From positions 1 to 11,043 of the forward strand of contig URYI01000057.1 of assembly GCA_900552055.1 (NCBI GenBank): DNA of 11,043 nt, in the 5' to 3' direction. The DNA comes from an uncultured Eubacteriales bacterium. Lineage in GTDB: Bacteria; Bacillota; Clostridia; Christensenellales; QALW01. Shown in pieces: positions 1-7,054 of the stretch (the stretch's first letter is position 1; each line of letters opens with the position of its first letter). Both the position numbers and the translations under genes were made by a program. The notes under the pieces were generated by a model. The model searched no databases. It had not been told where the DNA came from and saw only the letters and a list, made by a program, of their open reading frames with translations.

Positions 1-447
1 TGGATGAATTTACTCGTCTGCGTTTCCTTGCAGCCTATCCCGAGCAGTCCACCTATTCCTCTGCCGACTTTCTGAAAAAGCTGGTCAAGTGGTACGCCCG
101 CCGGGGTATCCGAGTGGAGTGCGTTCAGACCGACAACGGCATTGAGTTCACCAACCGTTTCTTTACCGGCAAACAGGACCGTCCCACTCTCTTTGAGGCG
201 ACTGCCACCCAACTGGGTATCCGCCACAAGCTGATTCGTCCCTATACACCTCGTCACAACGGCAAAGTGGAGCGCAGCCACCGCGAGGATCAGAAGCGCT
301 TCTATTCTTCTCACGCTTTCTTTTCCTTGGATGACTTCGCAAAGCAGCTTGCCGTCCACAACCGCCGCTCCAACAACTTCCCTATGAGGCCTCTCGATTG
401 GCTTTCTCCTTTAGAGTTCACTGTCCAATATGTTTGACAAACCTACA
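1..447 (+). mobile_element. Right end of an IS481-like insertion sequence
   Basis: The transposase stop codon overlaps the sequence TGTTTGACAAACCTACA (431-447). Read on the other strand this starts TGTAGG, and IS481 and related elements commonly have ends of the form TGT...ACA. I therefore infer the element ends at about 447. The left terminal repeat and any target duplication lie outside the window, so the exact boundary is not proven. Confidence 0.6.
3..437 (+). CDS. IS481-like transposase, C-terminal part (5' end outside window)
   Basis: This is the C-terminal 144 residues of a DDE-type transposase with an rve (integrase core) fold; the frame is open from the left edge, so the apparent GTG at 114 is internal. 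The window starts at what should be the first catalytic aspartate (DEFTR). The second is D44 in QTDNG, and the glutamate is E90 in KVERSHRED. RPYTPRHNGKVERSHRED and the final RPLDWLSPLEFTVQYV are typical of IS481 family members in Firmicutes. There are 45 residues between D44 and E90, because of an extra stretch near GKQDRPTLFE; IS3-type enzymes usually have about 35. The piece has no stop or frameshift, so the copy may be functional, but the helix-turn-helix half is not visible. Its few isoleucine codons are ATT/ATC, unlike the ATA-rich neighbours, which fits acquired DNA. Family assignment is from recognised motifs. Confidence 0.9.
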   Translation, partial: DEFTRLRFLAAYPEQSTYSSADFLKKLVKWYARRGIRVECVQTDNGIEFTNRFFTGKQDRPTLFEATATQLGIRHKLIRPYTPRHNGKVERSHREDQKRFYSSHAFFSLDDFAKQLAVHNRRSNNFPMRPLDWLSPLEFTVQYV

Positions 448-476
448 AGGGCTGAACCGCTCCTTTGTGAGCTTTC

Positions 477-505
477 TTTACAAATATTTTATACAATGAT
501 ATAAT
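477..505 (+). promoter_or_regulatory. Strong sigma-A-type promoter ahead of the flippase
   Basis: A -35 box TTTACA (477-482), a 17-bp spacer and a perfect TATAAT (500-505) with an extended -10 TG at 497-498 are visible. Transcription would start near 512 and point toward the flippase, but a terminator-like hairpin follows at once. It lies about 30 bp beyond the inferred insertion-sequence end, so it may be chromosomal rather than part of the element. Confidence 0.65.
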
Positions 506-514
506 GGATAATAA

Positions 515-530
515 TGAAACGCGCGTTTCA
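515..530. promoter_or_regulatory. 16-bp perfect palindrome at the transcription start, possible operator
   Basis: TGAAACGCGCGTTTCA is its own reverse complement and sits about 10 bp after the -10 box, where a repressor would block initiation. It recalls LacI/CcpA-type operators (TGAAA half-sites), but its centre is GC rather than the usual CG, so no regulator is named. It overlaps the left arm of the hairpin at 517-550. Confidence 0.4.
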
Positions 531-550
531 GAATGCGCGTTTTATTTTTT
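517..550 (+). terminator. Hairpin with T-run, terminator or attenuator
   Basis: AAACGCGC (517-524) pairs perfectly with GCGCGTTT (535-542) across a 10-nt loop and is followed by TATTTTTT (543-550). This is a good intrinsic terminator shape. It comes only a few bases after the predicted start at about 512. It could stop transcription entering from the insertion sequence, or act as an attenuator in the flippase leader. Confidence 0.55.
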
Positions 551-555
551 AAATA

Positions 556-644
556 CTGTTATATGCCATTGCGCTTAAATTAATATCTTAAGAGGATAAC
601 GGGAAAAATAGCTGTAACGCTGTCCGGCAGGGCATATATAACAG
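556..644 (+). repeat. Long-range inverted repeat in the flippase leader
   Basis: CTGTTATATGCC (556-567) is complementary to GGCATATATAACAG (631-644), except for a two-base bulge. It would close a stem over about 63 nt that ends some 20 nt before the flippase start. It could fold the leader RNA near the ribosome binding site. No known riboswitch class was recognised. Confidence 0.35.
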
Positions 645-664
645 CAGCAGATAGGTGTAATCAA

Positions 665-2197
665 ATGCGCTCAGATAAGGCCTTTAGAAATATGCTTTCA
701 AACATCATACTTCAGCTTGTGACCGCCGCCGTGGGAATAATACTCCCCCGGCTATTTATAGGCGTCTACGGCTCAGAAGTAAACGGCCTTATTTCTTCCA
801 TAAGTCAGTTTATAACCTATATGGGCCTTGTAGAAGCCGGAATAGGCTCGGCCGCCATAGTTTCTCTCTATAAGCCGCTTGCGGATAAGAACCACGATAA
901 AATTAACGGAGTGCTTTCAGGCGCAAAGCTGTTTTACGCCAAATCCGGACTTTTCTTTGTCGGCCTTGTTCTTGCGCTTGTAATTTTTTATCCCCTGCTG
1001 ACTACCACCACCCTGCCCCATTCAATGGTGCGCCTTATGATACTTATTCTTTCGGGCAGCGGCATGGTAGACTATTTCCTGCTGGGCAAATACCGTGTTT
1101 TGCTCATGGCCGACCAGCACAACTACATAATTACTTCGGTTCAGACTCTTGGTACTATTCTTAACGCCGTTGTCAGCGTTATACTTATTCAGGCTCATGC
1201 CAGCGCACTGCTTGTAAAGCTGGTTGCAACGGCCGTGTACGCGCTCAGGTTCTTAATAATTTTCTTTTACTGCCGTAAAAACTATACTTATTTGAATTTC
1301 AAAGCAGAACCCGACCGCAAAGCCTTTGCCCAGCGCTGGAGCGTATTGATCCATCAGATTACCGGGCTTATAGTAAATAATACTCATATCATTATATTAA
1401 CTCTCTGTCTGGGAGCTTCCGCCCTTAAAGAAGTAAGCGTTTACGGTGTCTACAATATGATAGCCTATACTCTCTACAGCCTCATGAATTCCTTCAGCAC
1501 CGGCCTTACTTCGGGTTTTGGGGAAATTATATCCAAGAAAGAATATTCTGCTCTTTATAAAAGCTTTTCCAACTATGAATACATGTTTTTTATTATTCAA
1601 TCTGTATGCTACTGCTGCATGGCGATACTCTTATTGCCCTTTATAAGCATATATGCCAGAGATTTTGCAGATGCGGCAGACTATTACCGGCCCACTATTG
1701 CCGTGCTTTTTACTGTGCTGGGCTATCTTCAGACCATCCGCGTACCCGCGGGTACAATTATTGTCGCGGCAGGTCATTACAGGGAAACTCGCGGCCGGGC
1801 TATTATAGAATCCGCCTTGAATTTATTCGTTGCTCTCGCGCTTGTATATCCCCTTGGCATGAGCGGCGTCCTGCTTGGTTCAGTGGTATCCTATGCCTGG
1901 AGAAGCGCCGATATGATTTTCTATAACTCCCGTCATTTAGTAACCCAAAGCTTAAAACGCAGCCTCTCCAGAATACTGCGCAATTTAATTGCCGCGGGAA
2001 TATTTATTGCAGCCGGTCTTTATCTGGTGCCCTCTGTTATGGATTCCTTCTGGACTTGGATTTTATATGCCCTGGCAACCGGAGCTTCAGCTGTCGTCTT
2101 ATTTGCCGGCATTAATTTAATATTTGAGAAAAATGAATTTATCCTGCTTATAACACGTCTTAAAAACGTACTCAAAAGAAAATTCAGCCGTCAGTAA
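665..2197 (+). CDS. Wzx-like polysaccharide/oligosaccharide flippase (MOP superfamily)
   Basis: This 510-residue membrane protein has about 12-14 hydrophobic helices spread over its whole length, the pattern of Wzx/RfbX-type flippases that move lipid-linked sugar units across the cytoplasmic membrane. The N-terminal block with NMLSNIILQLVTAAVG, LPRLFIGVYGSEVNGL (28-42) and VEAGIGSAAIVSLYKPLA (56-73) matches the conserved start of clostridial members of this family. The tail after about 490 is basic (KNVLKRKFSRQ) and should be cytoplasmic. The ATG at 665 is preceded by AGGTG about 7 nt upstream, and the conserved block begins right after it, so this start is preferred. Polysaccharide flippases usually sit in clusters with glycosyltransferases; none is in view, and an insertion sequence lies directly upstream. 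The sugar substrate cannot be deduced. A role in exporting another lipid-linked compound is possible. Confidence 0.85.
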   Translation: MRSDKAFRNMLSNIILQLVTAAVGIILPRLFIGVYGSEVNGLISSISQFITYMGLVEAGIGSAAIVSLYKPLADKNHDKINGVLSGAKLFYAKSGLFFVGLVLALVIFYPLLTTTTLPHSMVRLMILILSGSGMVDYFLLGKYRVLLMADQHNYIITSVQTLGTILNAVVSVILIQAHASALLVKLVATAVYALRFLIIFFYCRKNYTYLNFKAEPDRKAFAQRWSVLIHQITGLIVNNTHIIILTLCLGASALKEVSVYGVYNMIAYTLYSLMNSFSTGLTSGFGEIISKKEYSALYKSFSNYEYMFFIIQSVCYCCMAILLLPFISIYARDFADAADYYRPTIAVLFTVLGYLQTIRVPAGTIIVAAGHYRETRGRAIIESALNLFVALALVYPLGMSGVLLGSVVSYAWRSADMIFYNSRHLVTQSLKRSLSRILRNLIAAGIFIAAGLYLVPSVMDSFWTWILYALATGASAVVLFAGINLIFEKNEFILLITRLKNVLKRKFSRQ

Positions 2198-2216
2198 TTA
2201 AAAAACGGCTGAATTT
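2180..2216. terminator. Shared hairpin between convergent flippase and thiI operon
   Basis: AAATTCAGCCGT (2180-2191) and ACGGCTGAATTT (2205-2216) form a perfect 12-bp stem with a 13-nt loop; the flippase stop codon lies in the loop. On the minus strand the stem is followed by TCTTTTGAG, a modest T-run. On the plus strand the following TAATACTATT is poorer. It likely ends the minus-strand operon and probably also protects the end of the flippase transcript. Confidence 0.65.
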
Positions 2217-2289
2217 AATACTATTAGTTAGCTGTGTATTTACGCATTAAAAAGATCTTATTTTTTACATAAATAAAGAAAAGTTTTTA

Positions 2290-3450
2290 TTATCTCCCAG
2301 CCCTTATTATTTCCATTCCCTCAAGGGCTTCATTTATAAGCTTTTCTTCCTCCAGAACCTGTTCGGCCTCAATTACCTTCTCTAAACCTGGCTTTGTCGC
2401 CGGATGCCTTGGGGTGAAAACTGTACAGCAATCCTCATACGGCAGTATGGAGGTATCATAAGTACCTATTTTACGGGCAATGTCCATTATTTCAAGCTTA
2501 TCCATGCCAATTAAAGGACGGAATACAGGCATATTAACCGCCGCGTCGGTGCAGTAAAGAGCGTTAAGCGTCTGGCTGGCTACCTGCCCTATGCTTTCAC
2601 CCGTTATTAAAGCGCCCGCGCCGCTGCGCCGCGCCGCCTGCTCTGCGATTTTCATCATATAGCGGCGCATAATTACCGTAAGATATTTATCGGGACACTT
2701 TTCATATATCTCTTCCTGAATTTTAGTAAAAGGAACGACGTTCAGCCGTATTTCGCCGCAATATCTGCTCAGCAGCCCTGCCAGGCTGATAACTTTTTCC
2801 TTGGCCCGCTCAGACGTATGCGGGAAGCTGTGGAAATGCACTGCGTCTATCACCACGCCGCGCCGTGCTATCATATATCCGGCCACAGGACTGTCTATTC
2901 CTCCCGAAAGGAGCAGCGCCGCCCGTCCCCCTGTACCGACGGGCATCCCGCCGGCGCAGGGAATTTCCCGCACATAAACGTATGCGGCGCTTTCCCTGAC
3001 CTCTATCTGCACTAAGTGTTCCGGATTGACTACGTCCACAGTCAAATGGGTATGCTCCAAGATATATTCTCCTGTCATTACGGCAATTTCAGGAGATTGG
3101 ATTGGAAAATGCTTGTCCGCGCGGCGCGCTTTAACCTTAAAGGTGCCTTTTTCAATCCGGGCATCCATAAGCATTTTTACCGCCGTGCGCATTATTTCTT
3201 CCATATTTTTTTCCACTTGCAGCGCAGGAGAAACTGCATGTATGCCAAAAACTCTTGTAAGCCTGTCTAAAGCTTCGTCCAAAAAATCATCTGATATATT
3301 TTTAACATATATCCTGCTCTGGGCTATGCTTACCTGTGCCTCGCTCCCGTATAACGCATTTCGGATATTATCCATAAGCCTGCGTTCAAAATAAGGGCGG
3401 TTTTGGCCCTTTAAATGTATTTCCCCTACTTTTACCAATATCACATGCAT
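2290..3450 (-). CDS. thiI: tRNA 4-thiouridine synthase ThiI (tRNA sulfurtransferase)
   Basis: ThiI adenylates uridine 8 of tRNA with ATP and replaces its oxygen with sulfur taken from a cysteine desulfurase persulfide; some homologues also serve thiamine thiazole synthesis. The 386 residues show an N-terminal ferredoxin-like plus THUMP region (about 1-165, starting VKVGEIHLKGQNRPYFE) and a PP-loop ATP pyrophosphatase domain with SGGIDSP at 182-188. Family signatures ITGESIGQVASQT (282-294) and PYEDCCTVFTPRHP (337-350) are present; the cysteines at 341-342 are the best candidates for the persulfide-accepting residue. The C-terminal rhodanese domain of the enterobacterial enzyme is absent, as is usual in Firmicutes, so sulfur should come directly from the desulfurase encoded 14 bp upstream. 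AAAGGAG, overlapping the stop of that gene, is a well-placed ribosome binding site for the ATG at 3450. Confidence 0.97.
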   Translation of the reverse strand: MHVILVKVGEIHLKGQNRPYFERRLMDNIRNALYGSEAQVSIAQSRIYVKNISDDFLDEALDRLTRVFGIHAVSPALQVEKNMEEIMRTAVKMLMDARIEKGTFKVKARRADKHFPIQSPEIAVMTGEYILEHTHLTVDVVNPEHLVQIEVRESAAYVYVREIPCAGGMPVGTGGRAALLLSGGIDSPVAGYMIARRGVVIDAVHFHSFPHTSERAKEKVISLAGLLSRYCGEIRLNVVPFTKIQEEIYEKCPDKYLTVIMRRYMMKIAEQAARRSGAGALITGESIGQVASQTLNALYCTDAAVNMPVFRPLIGMDKLEIMDIARKIGTYDTSILPYEDCCTVFTPRHPATKPGLEKVIEAEQVLEEEKLINEALEGMEIIRAGR

Positions 3451-3464
3451 GCTGACAAACTCCT

Positions 3465-4589
3465 TTATTTCCTTTTAAACCGGCGCAGATAGTTGAGAGA
3501 TTCTTTTAAAGCCCCGGCAGCTTGGGAACATTCCTCCATAGTGTTAAGTGCGCCTATGCTTATTCGGATTGCGCCGCCTGCATATTTAGCAGGGACCTTC
3601 ATGGCCAAAAGCACTTCGCTAACTCTGTTTTTCCTTGAAGAACATGCGCTTCCCTTGCCTACTATTACTCCTCGCGCTTCCAGCGCGCTTTGCAGGCTGG
3701 CTGCCTGCACGCCCTCAAAAGCCGCGCATATTATATGAGGAGCCGTATGTGTTCCTATAATATATGCGCCCTCTATTTCAGAAAGCAGTTTTAAATATTC
3801 CTGCTTTATTTTGCTTATTCTTTCAAGCGCCCGGCTTTTTGCAAATATTTCAAGAGCGCTTGCATAACCCGCAATGCCGGGCATATTCAGCGTGCCCGGC
3901 CTGAAATTATCCTGCTGGCCCCCTCCGTAAATCAAGGGCGCAAGCTTCACATTTTTTCCGACGGCTATAGCACCCATTCCCTTAGGGCCGTGCAGTTTAT
4001 GAGCGCTTGTTGTATAAATGTCGGCGCCCTGAGGCGTTTCAAGCCGCATATGCCCCTGCACTCCGTCAGAATGCACTAAACAATCAGGATTTTTCTCTTT
4101 AACTGCGGCGGCTATGGCGTCAATATCATTTATTGCGCCCGTTTCATTATTTACATGCATAATGCTGACCAACGCTGTTTTAGCCGTCACCATATCTTTA
4201 ACGCGCTCAGGGTCTATATTGCCCGCAGGCTCAACCGGCGCCAGCAGCACCTTTACCCCTCTTCTGCGCAGAGAAAAAGCCGCCTGCATAACGGCCGGAT
4301 GCTCTATTTCTGAAATTATTACTTCTGTTTCGCCGCTCTTAGAGCTTCCTTCAACAGCGCCTATTACCGCAGTATTCGCGCCTTCTGTGCCGCCTGAAGT
4401 AAAATAAACCGTTCTGCCGCCCGTCAGCCTGCTAACGGTTTCCCTGCACTTTAAAAATTCCTTTTCTTCGGGAAGAGCGGCTGCATACGATGCCGAAGGA
4501 TTAAAATAATCCTCCAGCATATATTTTTTTACTGTTTCCGCCGCCTGAGTAAAGGCTTTTGTAGAAGCGCTGTTGTCCAGATAAATCAT
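3465..4589 (-). CDS. Cysteine desulfurase, NifS/IscS type (NifZ-like ThiI partner)
   Basis: This pyridoxal-phosphate enzyme turns L-cysteine into alanine and carries the released sulfur as a persulfide. Of its 374 residues, the following are visible: the N-terminal YLDNSAST, the cofactor-contacting H97 (SEIEHPAV), D175 and Q178 (HSDGVQ), the Schiff-base lysine K198 in SAHKLHGPKG, and the catalytic cysteine C316 in GKGSACSS on the mobile loop. The C-terminal IRISIGALNTMEE motif is normal, so the enzyme looks complete. Its position immediately before thiI matches the nifZ-thiI pair of Bacillus, so its main job is probably to feed ThiI rather than general Fe-S assembly; no IscU-like scaffold gene is in view. 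Its ATG overlaps the upstream gene's TGA as ATGA, which indicates translational coupling. Confidence 0.93.
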   Translation of the reverse strand: MIYLDNSASTKAFTQAAETVKKYMLEDYFNPSASYAAALPEEKEFLKCRETVSRLTGGRTVYFTSGGTEGANTAVIGAVEGSSKSGETEVIISEIEHPAVMQAAFSLRRRGVKVLLAPVEPAGNIDPERVKDMVTAKTALVSIMHVNNETGAINDIDAIAAAVKEKNPDCLVHSDGVQGHMRLETPQGADIYTTSAHKLHGPKGMGAIAVGKNVKLAPLIYGGGQQDNFRPGTLNMPGIAGYASALEIFAKSRALERISKIKQEYLKLLSEIEGAYIIGTHTAPHIICAAFEGVQAASLQSALEARGVIVGKGSACSSRKNRVSEVLLAMKVPAKYAGGAIRISIGALNTMEECSQAAGALKESLNYLRRFKRK

Positions 4590-5107
4590 AGCCGCACCGC
4601 CCTGGGCTTCTGGCTCCTAACCGCTTTTAGAAGCGCTTCGGAAGGCTCCCATAGAACGCAGGTGCGCGATTTATTATACACGCAGTCAATAAAATATGCA
4701 TGCTCAGAACCGTTGAGGGTGGCATTTATAACCTTAAGGCCGCTTATATTCTTAAGCGGCTTGAACCTATCGTCATATACCGGAGCTATGCATTCTATTT
4801 CGGGCAGTTCTACGCGTATCAGCTCTTTGCGCCGGCGCTGGTTGGAAACGCGGGCTATGGTTATAACGTCCTCATAAAAAGCATAGTCATATTCCAGAAT
4901 GGAATTCTCCTTGCGGAAATAAGCAAATATGGCTATACCGCCAAAGATAACGGTGTCAATAGCTCCCAGAATAGTATTGTAGAACAGCGTCAGAACCCCG
5001 ATAAACGCTCCGGCAGCCGCTATTACCATAACTACAAACCAGATTTTATATTTTATTTCATCCGCCTTGGTATCTTTTTTTCTGAGGCATTCCTCTATAC
5101 TGGCCAT
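4586..5107 (-). CDS. Small two-helix membrane protein of unknown function (DUF6106-like)
   Basis: This 173-residue protein is the first gene of the operon with the cysteine desulfurase and thiI. It has a short charged N-terminus, two hydrophobic helices (about 21-43 and 45-64) joined by a tight turn, and a soluble C-terminal part of about 110 residues. That part contains RRRKELIRVELPEIECIAPV (91-110), a block HAYFIDCVY near 136-144, and LWEPSEALLKAVRS near 152-165. With both termini predicted inside, the soluble part should be cytoplasmic. The overall pattern recalls small clostridial proteins annotated as DUF6106; this is from memory of the pattern, not a search. AAAGGCGAG lies about 9 nt before the ATG at 5107. 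The stop overlaps the next start (ATGA). Cysteines 106, 142 and 150 are present, but no motif shows that they carry sulfur. Function is unknown. Confidence 0.85.
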   Translation of the reverse strand: MASIEECLRKKDTKADEIKYKIWFVVMVIAAAGAFIGVLTLFYNTILGAIDTVIFGGIAIFAYFRKENSILEYDYAFYEDVITIARVSNQRRRKELIRVELPEIECIAPVYDDRFKPLKNISGLKVINATLNGSEHAYFIDCVYNKSRTCVLWEPSEALLKAVRSQKPRAVRL

Positions 5108-5140
5108 GTTTAATCTCGCCTTTCCTAAAGATATACCTGA

Positions 5141-5169
5141 ATTTTAACACAAATATAACGCTTTATCAA
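5141..5169 (-). promoter_or_regulatory. Promoter of the membrane protein-desulfurase-thiI operon
   Basis: Read on the minus strand, TTGATA (5169-5164), a 17-bp spacer and TAAAAT (5146-5141) with TG one base before the -10 give a good sigma-A promoter. Transcription would begin near 5134, leaving a leader of about 27 nt before the ATG at 5107. No other convincing promoter was found inside the operon. Confidence 0.65.
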
Positions 5170-5280
5170 CAGATTACACTATACTTATAGTTATTTTTAT
5201 TAAATATTTATTACTATTTTGCTTTGTGTTAAAAATTACTGGAAATAGGCTATCTGTTATGATATAATAAGCGAACAGAT
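5168..5280. repeat. Three AACAGAT heptamers in the divergent promoter region
   Basis: AACAGAT occurs at 5168-5174 and 5274-5280, and inverted as ATCTGTT at 5252-5258. The last two form a perfect inverted repeat with a 15-bp centre that contains the plus-strand TATAAT. The first touches the minus-strand -35 box. A further imperfect palindrome, ACTATA-CT-TATAGT, lies at 5178-5191. Together these could be binding sites for one regulator of both transcription units; this is inference. Confidence 0.35.
5240..5268 (+). promoter_or_regulatory. Promoter of the zinc-ribbon membrane protein gene
   Basis: A perfect TATAAT (5263-5268) is preceded by an extended -10 TG (5260-5261). At 17 bp is a weak -35, TGGAAA (5240-5245), matching four of six consensus bases. 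Transcription would start near 5275, giving a leader of about 50 nt before the ATG at 5328, which has AAAAGGAG at a good distance. Confidence 0.6.
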
Positions 5281-5327
5281 GGAATCATTTTAATTATAAC
5301 CAAATATCATCAAAAGGAGAGAAGCAC

Positions 5328-6965
5328 ATGATTTGTCCTAATTGTCTGTCTAATAATAAAAATAACGCGACAGTATGCCAAAATTGCGGCTACAGCCTTA
5401 TTGAAGAAGATTTGGATTTAGAGCAGGCCGTAAGTACAGAGCAGGAGGACGAACAGCATATTGAAGATGAATTTGCCGATGATATGCCGTTGGAGGACGA
5501 GGAAGCCGCGGACGCTGACGATACTGCCGGCATTTTCTCTGACGAAGCGCCCCAGGAAGCGGAGGAAAAAACTATAAGCATACCCCCGCTGCGTGAGCGC
5601 ACATCAGCCCGCCGCATACCGCAGGTGGTTTATGAAGCAGATTCAGAAGAAAAGGATTATTTTTCAGACAACAGCGAGCGTAAAAGGCAGTCCCCCCTGC
5701 GCACGGCCGTTACCGTGCTTTTATGGGTGCTGATAATAGCCGCGGTTGTCTTTATAGGATTTATGCTGTACGACCGTTTCTGGGGCGGGGATAATCCCTC
5801 GGATATAAACAATACAGGCAGCAATACATCCACTACCCAGGGAAGCGGCTCTGTCAGCGCGCAGGCTCCGACGGTAAACCTCAGGCAGGACGAAAGCGGA
5901 GCCGACTATTATGAATGCGTATTTTACGGCCAGCCGGGCGACAGCGTTTATCTGGCGGTAAAAAATCAATATTACTCCTTTGACGAAAGCGGACAGTATG
6001 CCGTCTCGTTATATCTTTCGGATTTTGTAGACGCCGCTACGTCCCTTGAAAACACCTACAGCGCAACCCTGACTTACAGATACCGCCAGTCCAGCGGCCA
6101 GGAAACCGAGCTTACCCTCGAAAATCCGCTGGTATTCACTATACCCGCCACGCAGATTAAATTAATTTCCCCCGAAGTGGAGAGCCAGGAGATATATGAG
6201 GAGAATTATTCTGTAATTTTTAAAGTAAATGCCGGATCTACGGTACTGGTGAACGGCCGGGACGTTTCTTCCAGCGTCAACAGCCAGGGCAGAGCCACAT
6301 ATAACGTCACCCTTGGGCCGGGTTCCTCTGAAGAATTAACTATACAGGCCACTGCGCCCTATCACAGCACCGCGACGCAGACTATCACCATAAACCGTTC
6401 GCCGCTGAATGTCAACTTTACCATTTCGGCTAATACTCCGCGTTCGGTCAGCTCCCCGACCGTTGAAATTTCGGGCGTTGTGGATACAGGCGCAACATTG
6501 AGCTGCGCAGATTATACCCTTTCCAACCCTGAAATCAATCCTCTGACAGGCGCGTACCGCGTTACTGTACAGCTTCCCAATTACGGCAATCACAGGATAA
6601 TCCTTACGGCTACAAACGCAGACGGGCAAACCTCAACTCTGGCTCATACCGTACTGTATCTGCCTAATGAGGACCAGTATACCCGCGATGTCTGGGTATA
6701 TGACCCTGCGATTGTATCCAATCCCTCGCGGTATATAGGCCGCAATTACCTGCTGGACGGAGTGGACGTCGTGGAAATACTGGACAGCCCCAGCACTATC
6801 TTTACCGTCAACATGGGAACGGATGAATCGCCTGAATACCTCGCCGTGGAATACTATGGCTCGCGCAATATCCAGCCCGGCGATACCTACCGCATCTTTG
6901 GACAGGTAATAGGCTCATATCAGGGAATGACCCTTATAGGCGGATATTTTATCTATGTAAATTAA
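5328..6965 (+). CDS. Zinc-ribbon single-pass membrane protein with extracytoplasmic beta-rich region
   Basis: This 545-residue protein of unknown function starts with a zinc ribbon (C3, C6, C17, C20: CPNC and CQNC), followed by a very acidic low-complexity linker (about 25-85). A basic patch (RKRQSPLR, 118-125) and one transmembrane helix (about 126-148) come next. The basic patch before the helix and the cytosolic type of zinc ribbon predict N-terminus in, C-terminus out. After a Gly/Ser/Thr/Asn linker (152-180), the outer part looks like successive beta-sandwich (Ig-like) units at roughly 181-273, 278-356 and 360-444. A final unit of about 90 residues (VYDPAIVSNPSRYIGRNYLL to GGYFIYVN) resembles an OB fold (YIGRNYLLDGVDVVEI, QPGDTYRIFGQVIG). 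Domain limits are judged by eye. It is transcribed alone between its own promoter and a terminator. It may sense or bind something at the cell wall; no catalytic motif is seen. Confidence 0.88.
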   Translation: MICPNCLSNNKNNATVCQNCGYSLIEEDLDLEQAVSTEQEDEQHIEDEFADDMPLEDEEAADADDTAGIFSDEAPQEAEEKTISIPPLRERTSARRIPQVVYEADSEEKDYFSDNSERKRQSPLRTAVTVLLWVLIIAAVVFIGFMLYDRFWGGDNPSDINNTGSNTSTTQGSGSVSAQAPTVNLRQDESGADYYECVFYGQPGDSVYLAVKNQYYSFDESGQYAVSLYLSDFVDAATSLENTYSATLTYRYRQSSGQETELTLENPLVFTIPATQIKLISPEVESQEIYEENYSVIFKVNAGSTVLVNGRDVSSSVNSQGRATYNVTLGPGSSEELTIQATAPYHSTATQTITINRSPLNVNFTISANTPRSVSSPTVEISGVVDTGATLSCADYTLSNPEINPLTGAYRVTVQLPNYGNHRIILTATNADGQTSTLAHTVLYLPNEDQYTRDVWVYDPAIVSNPSRYIGRNYLLDGVDVVEILDSPSTIFTVNMGTDESPEYLAVEYYGSRNIQPGDTYRIFGQVIGSYQGMTLIGGYFIYVN

Positions 6966-7054
6966 GGCCTGCTTTGAGAAAAAACGCCGCTGCAAAGCCG
7001 GTGTTTAAACGCTTGCCAGAGTAAGGCAGAGCTAAAATCGTATTAAACCAGCTT

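Noticed and set aside
1606..1926. 106-codon plus-strand open frame inside the flippase gene
   Set aside because: It lies wholly within the recognised flippase in another frame and has no domain or start signal.
3016..3394. Plus-strand open frames opposite thiI
   Set aside because: They are antisense shadows of a well-recognised gene, with no ribosome binding site or known motif.
6982..7006. Eight-pair stem (AAACGCCG with CGGTGTTT) just after the zinc-ribbon gene
   Set aside because: It has a G-T pair and no following T-run, so it is a weak terminator; the hairpin at 7055-7082 is better.
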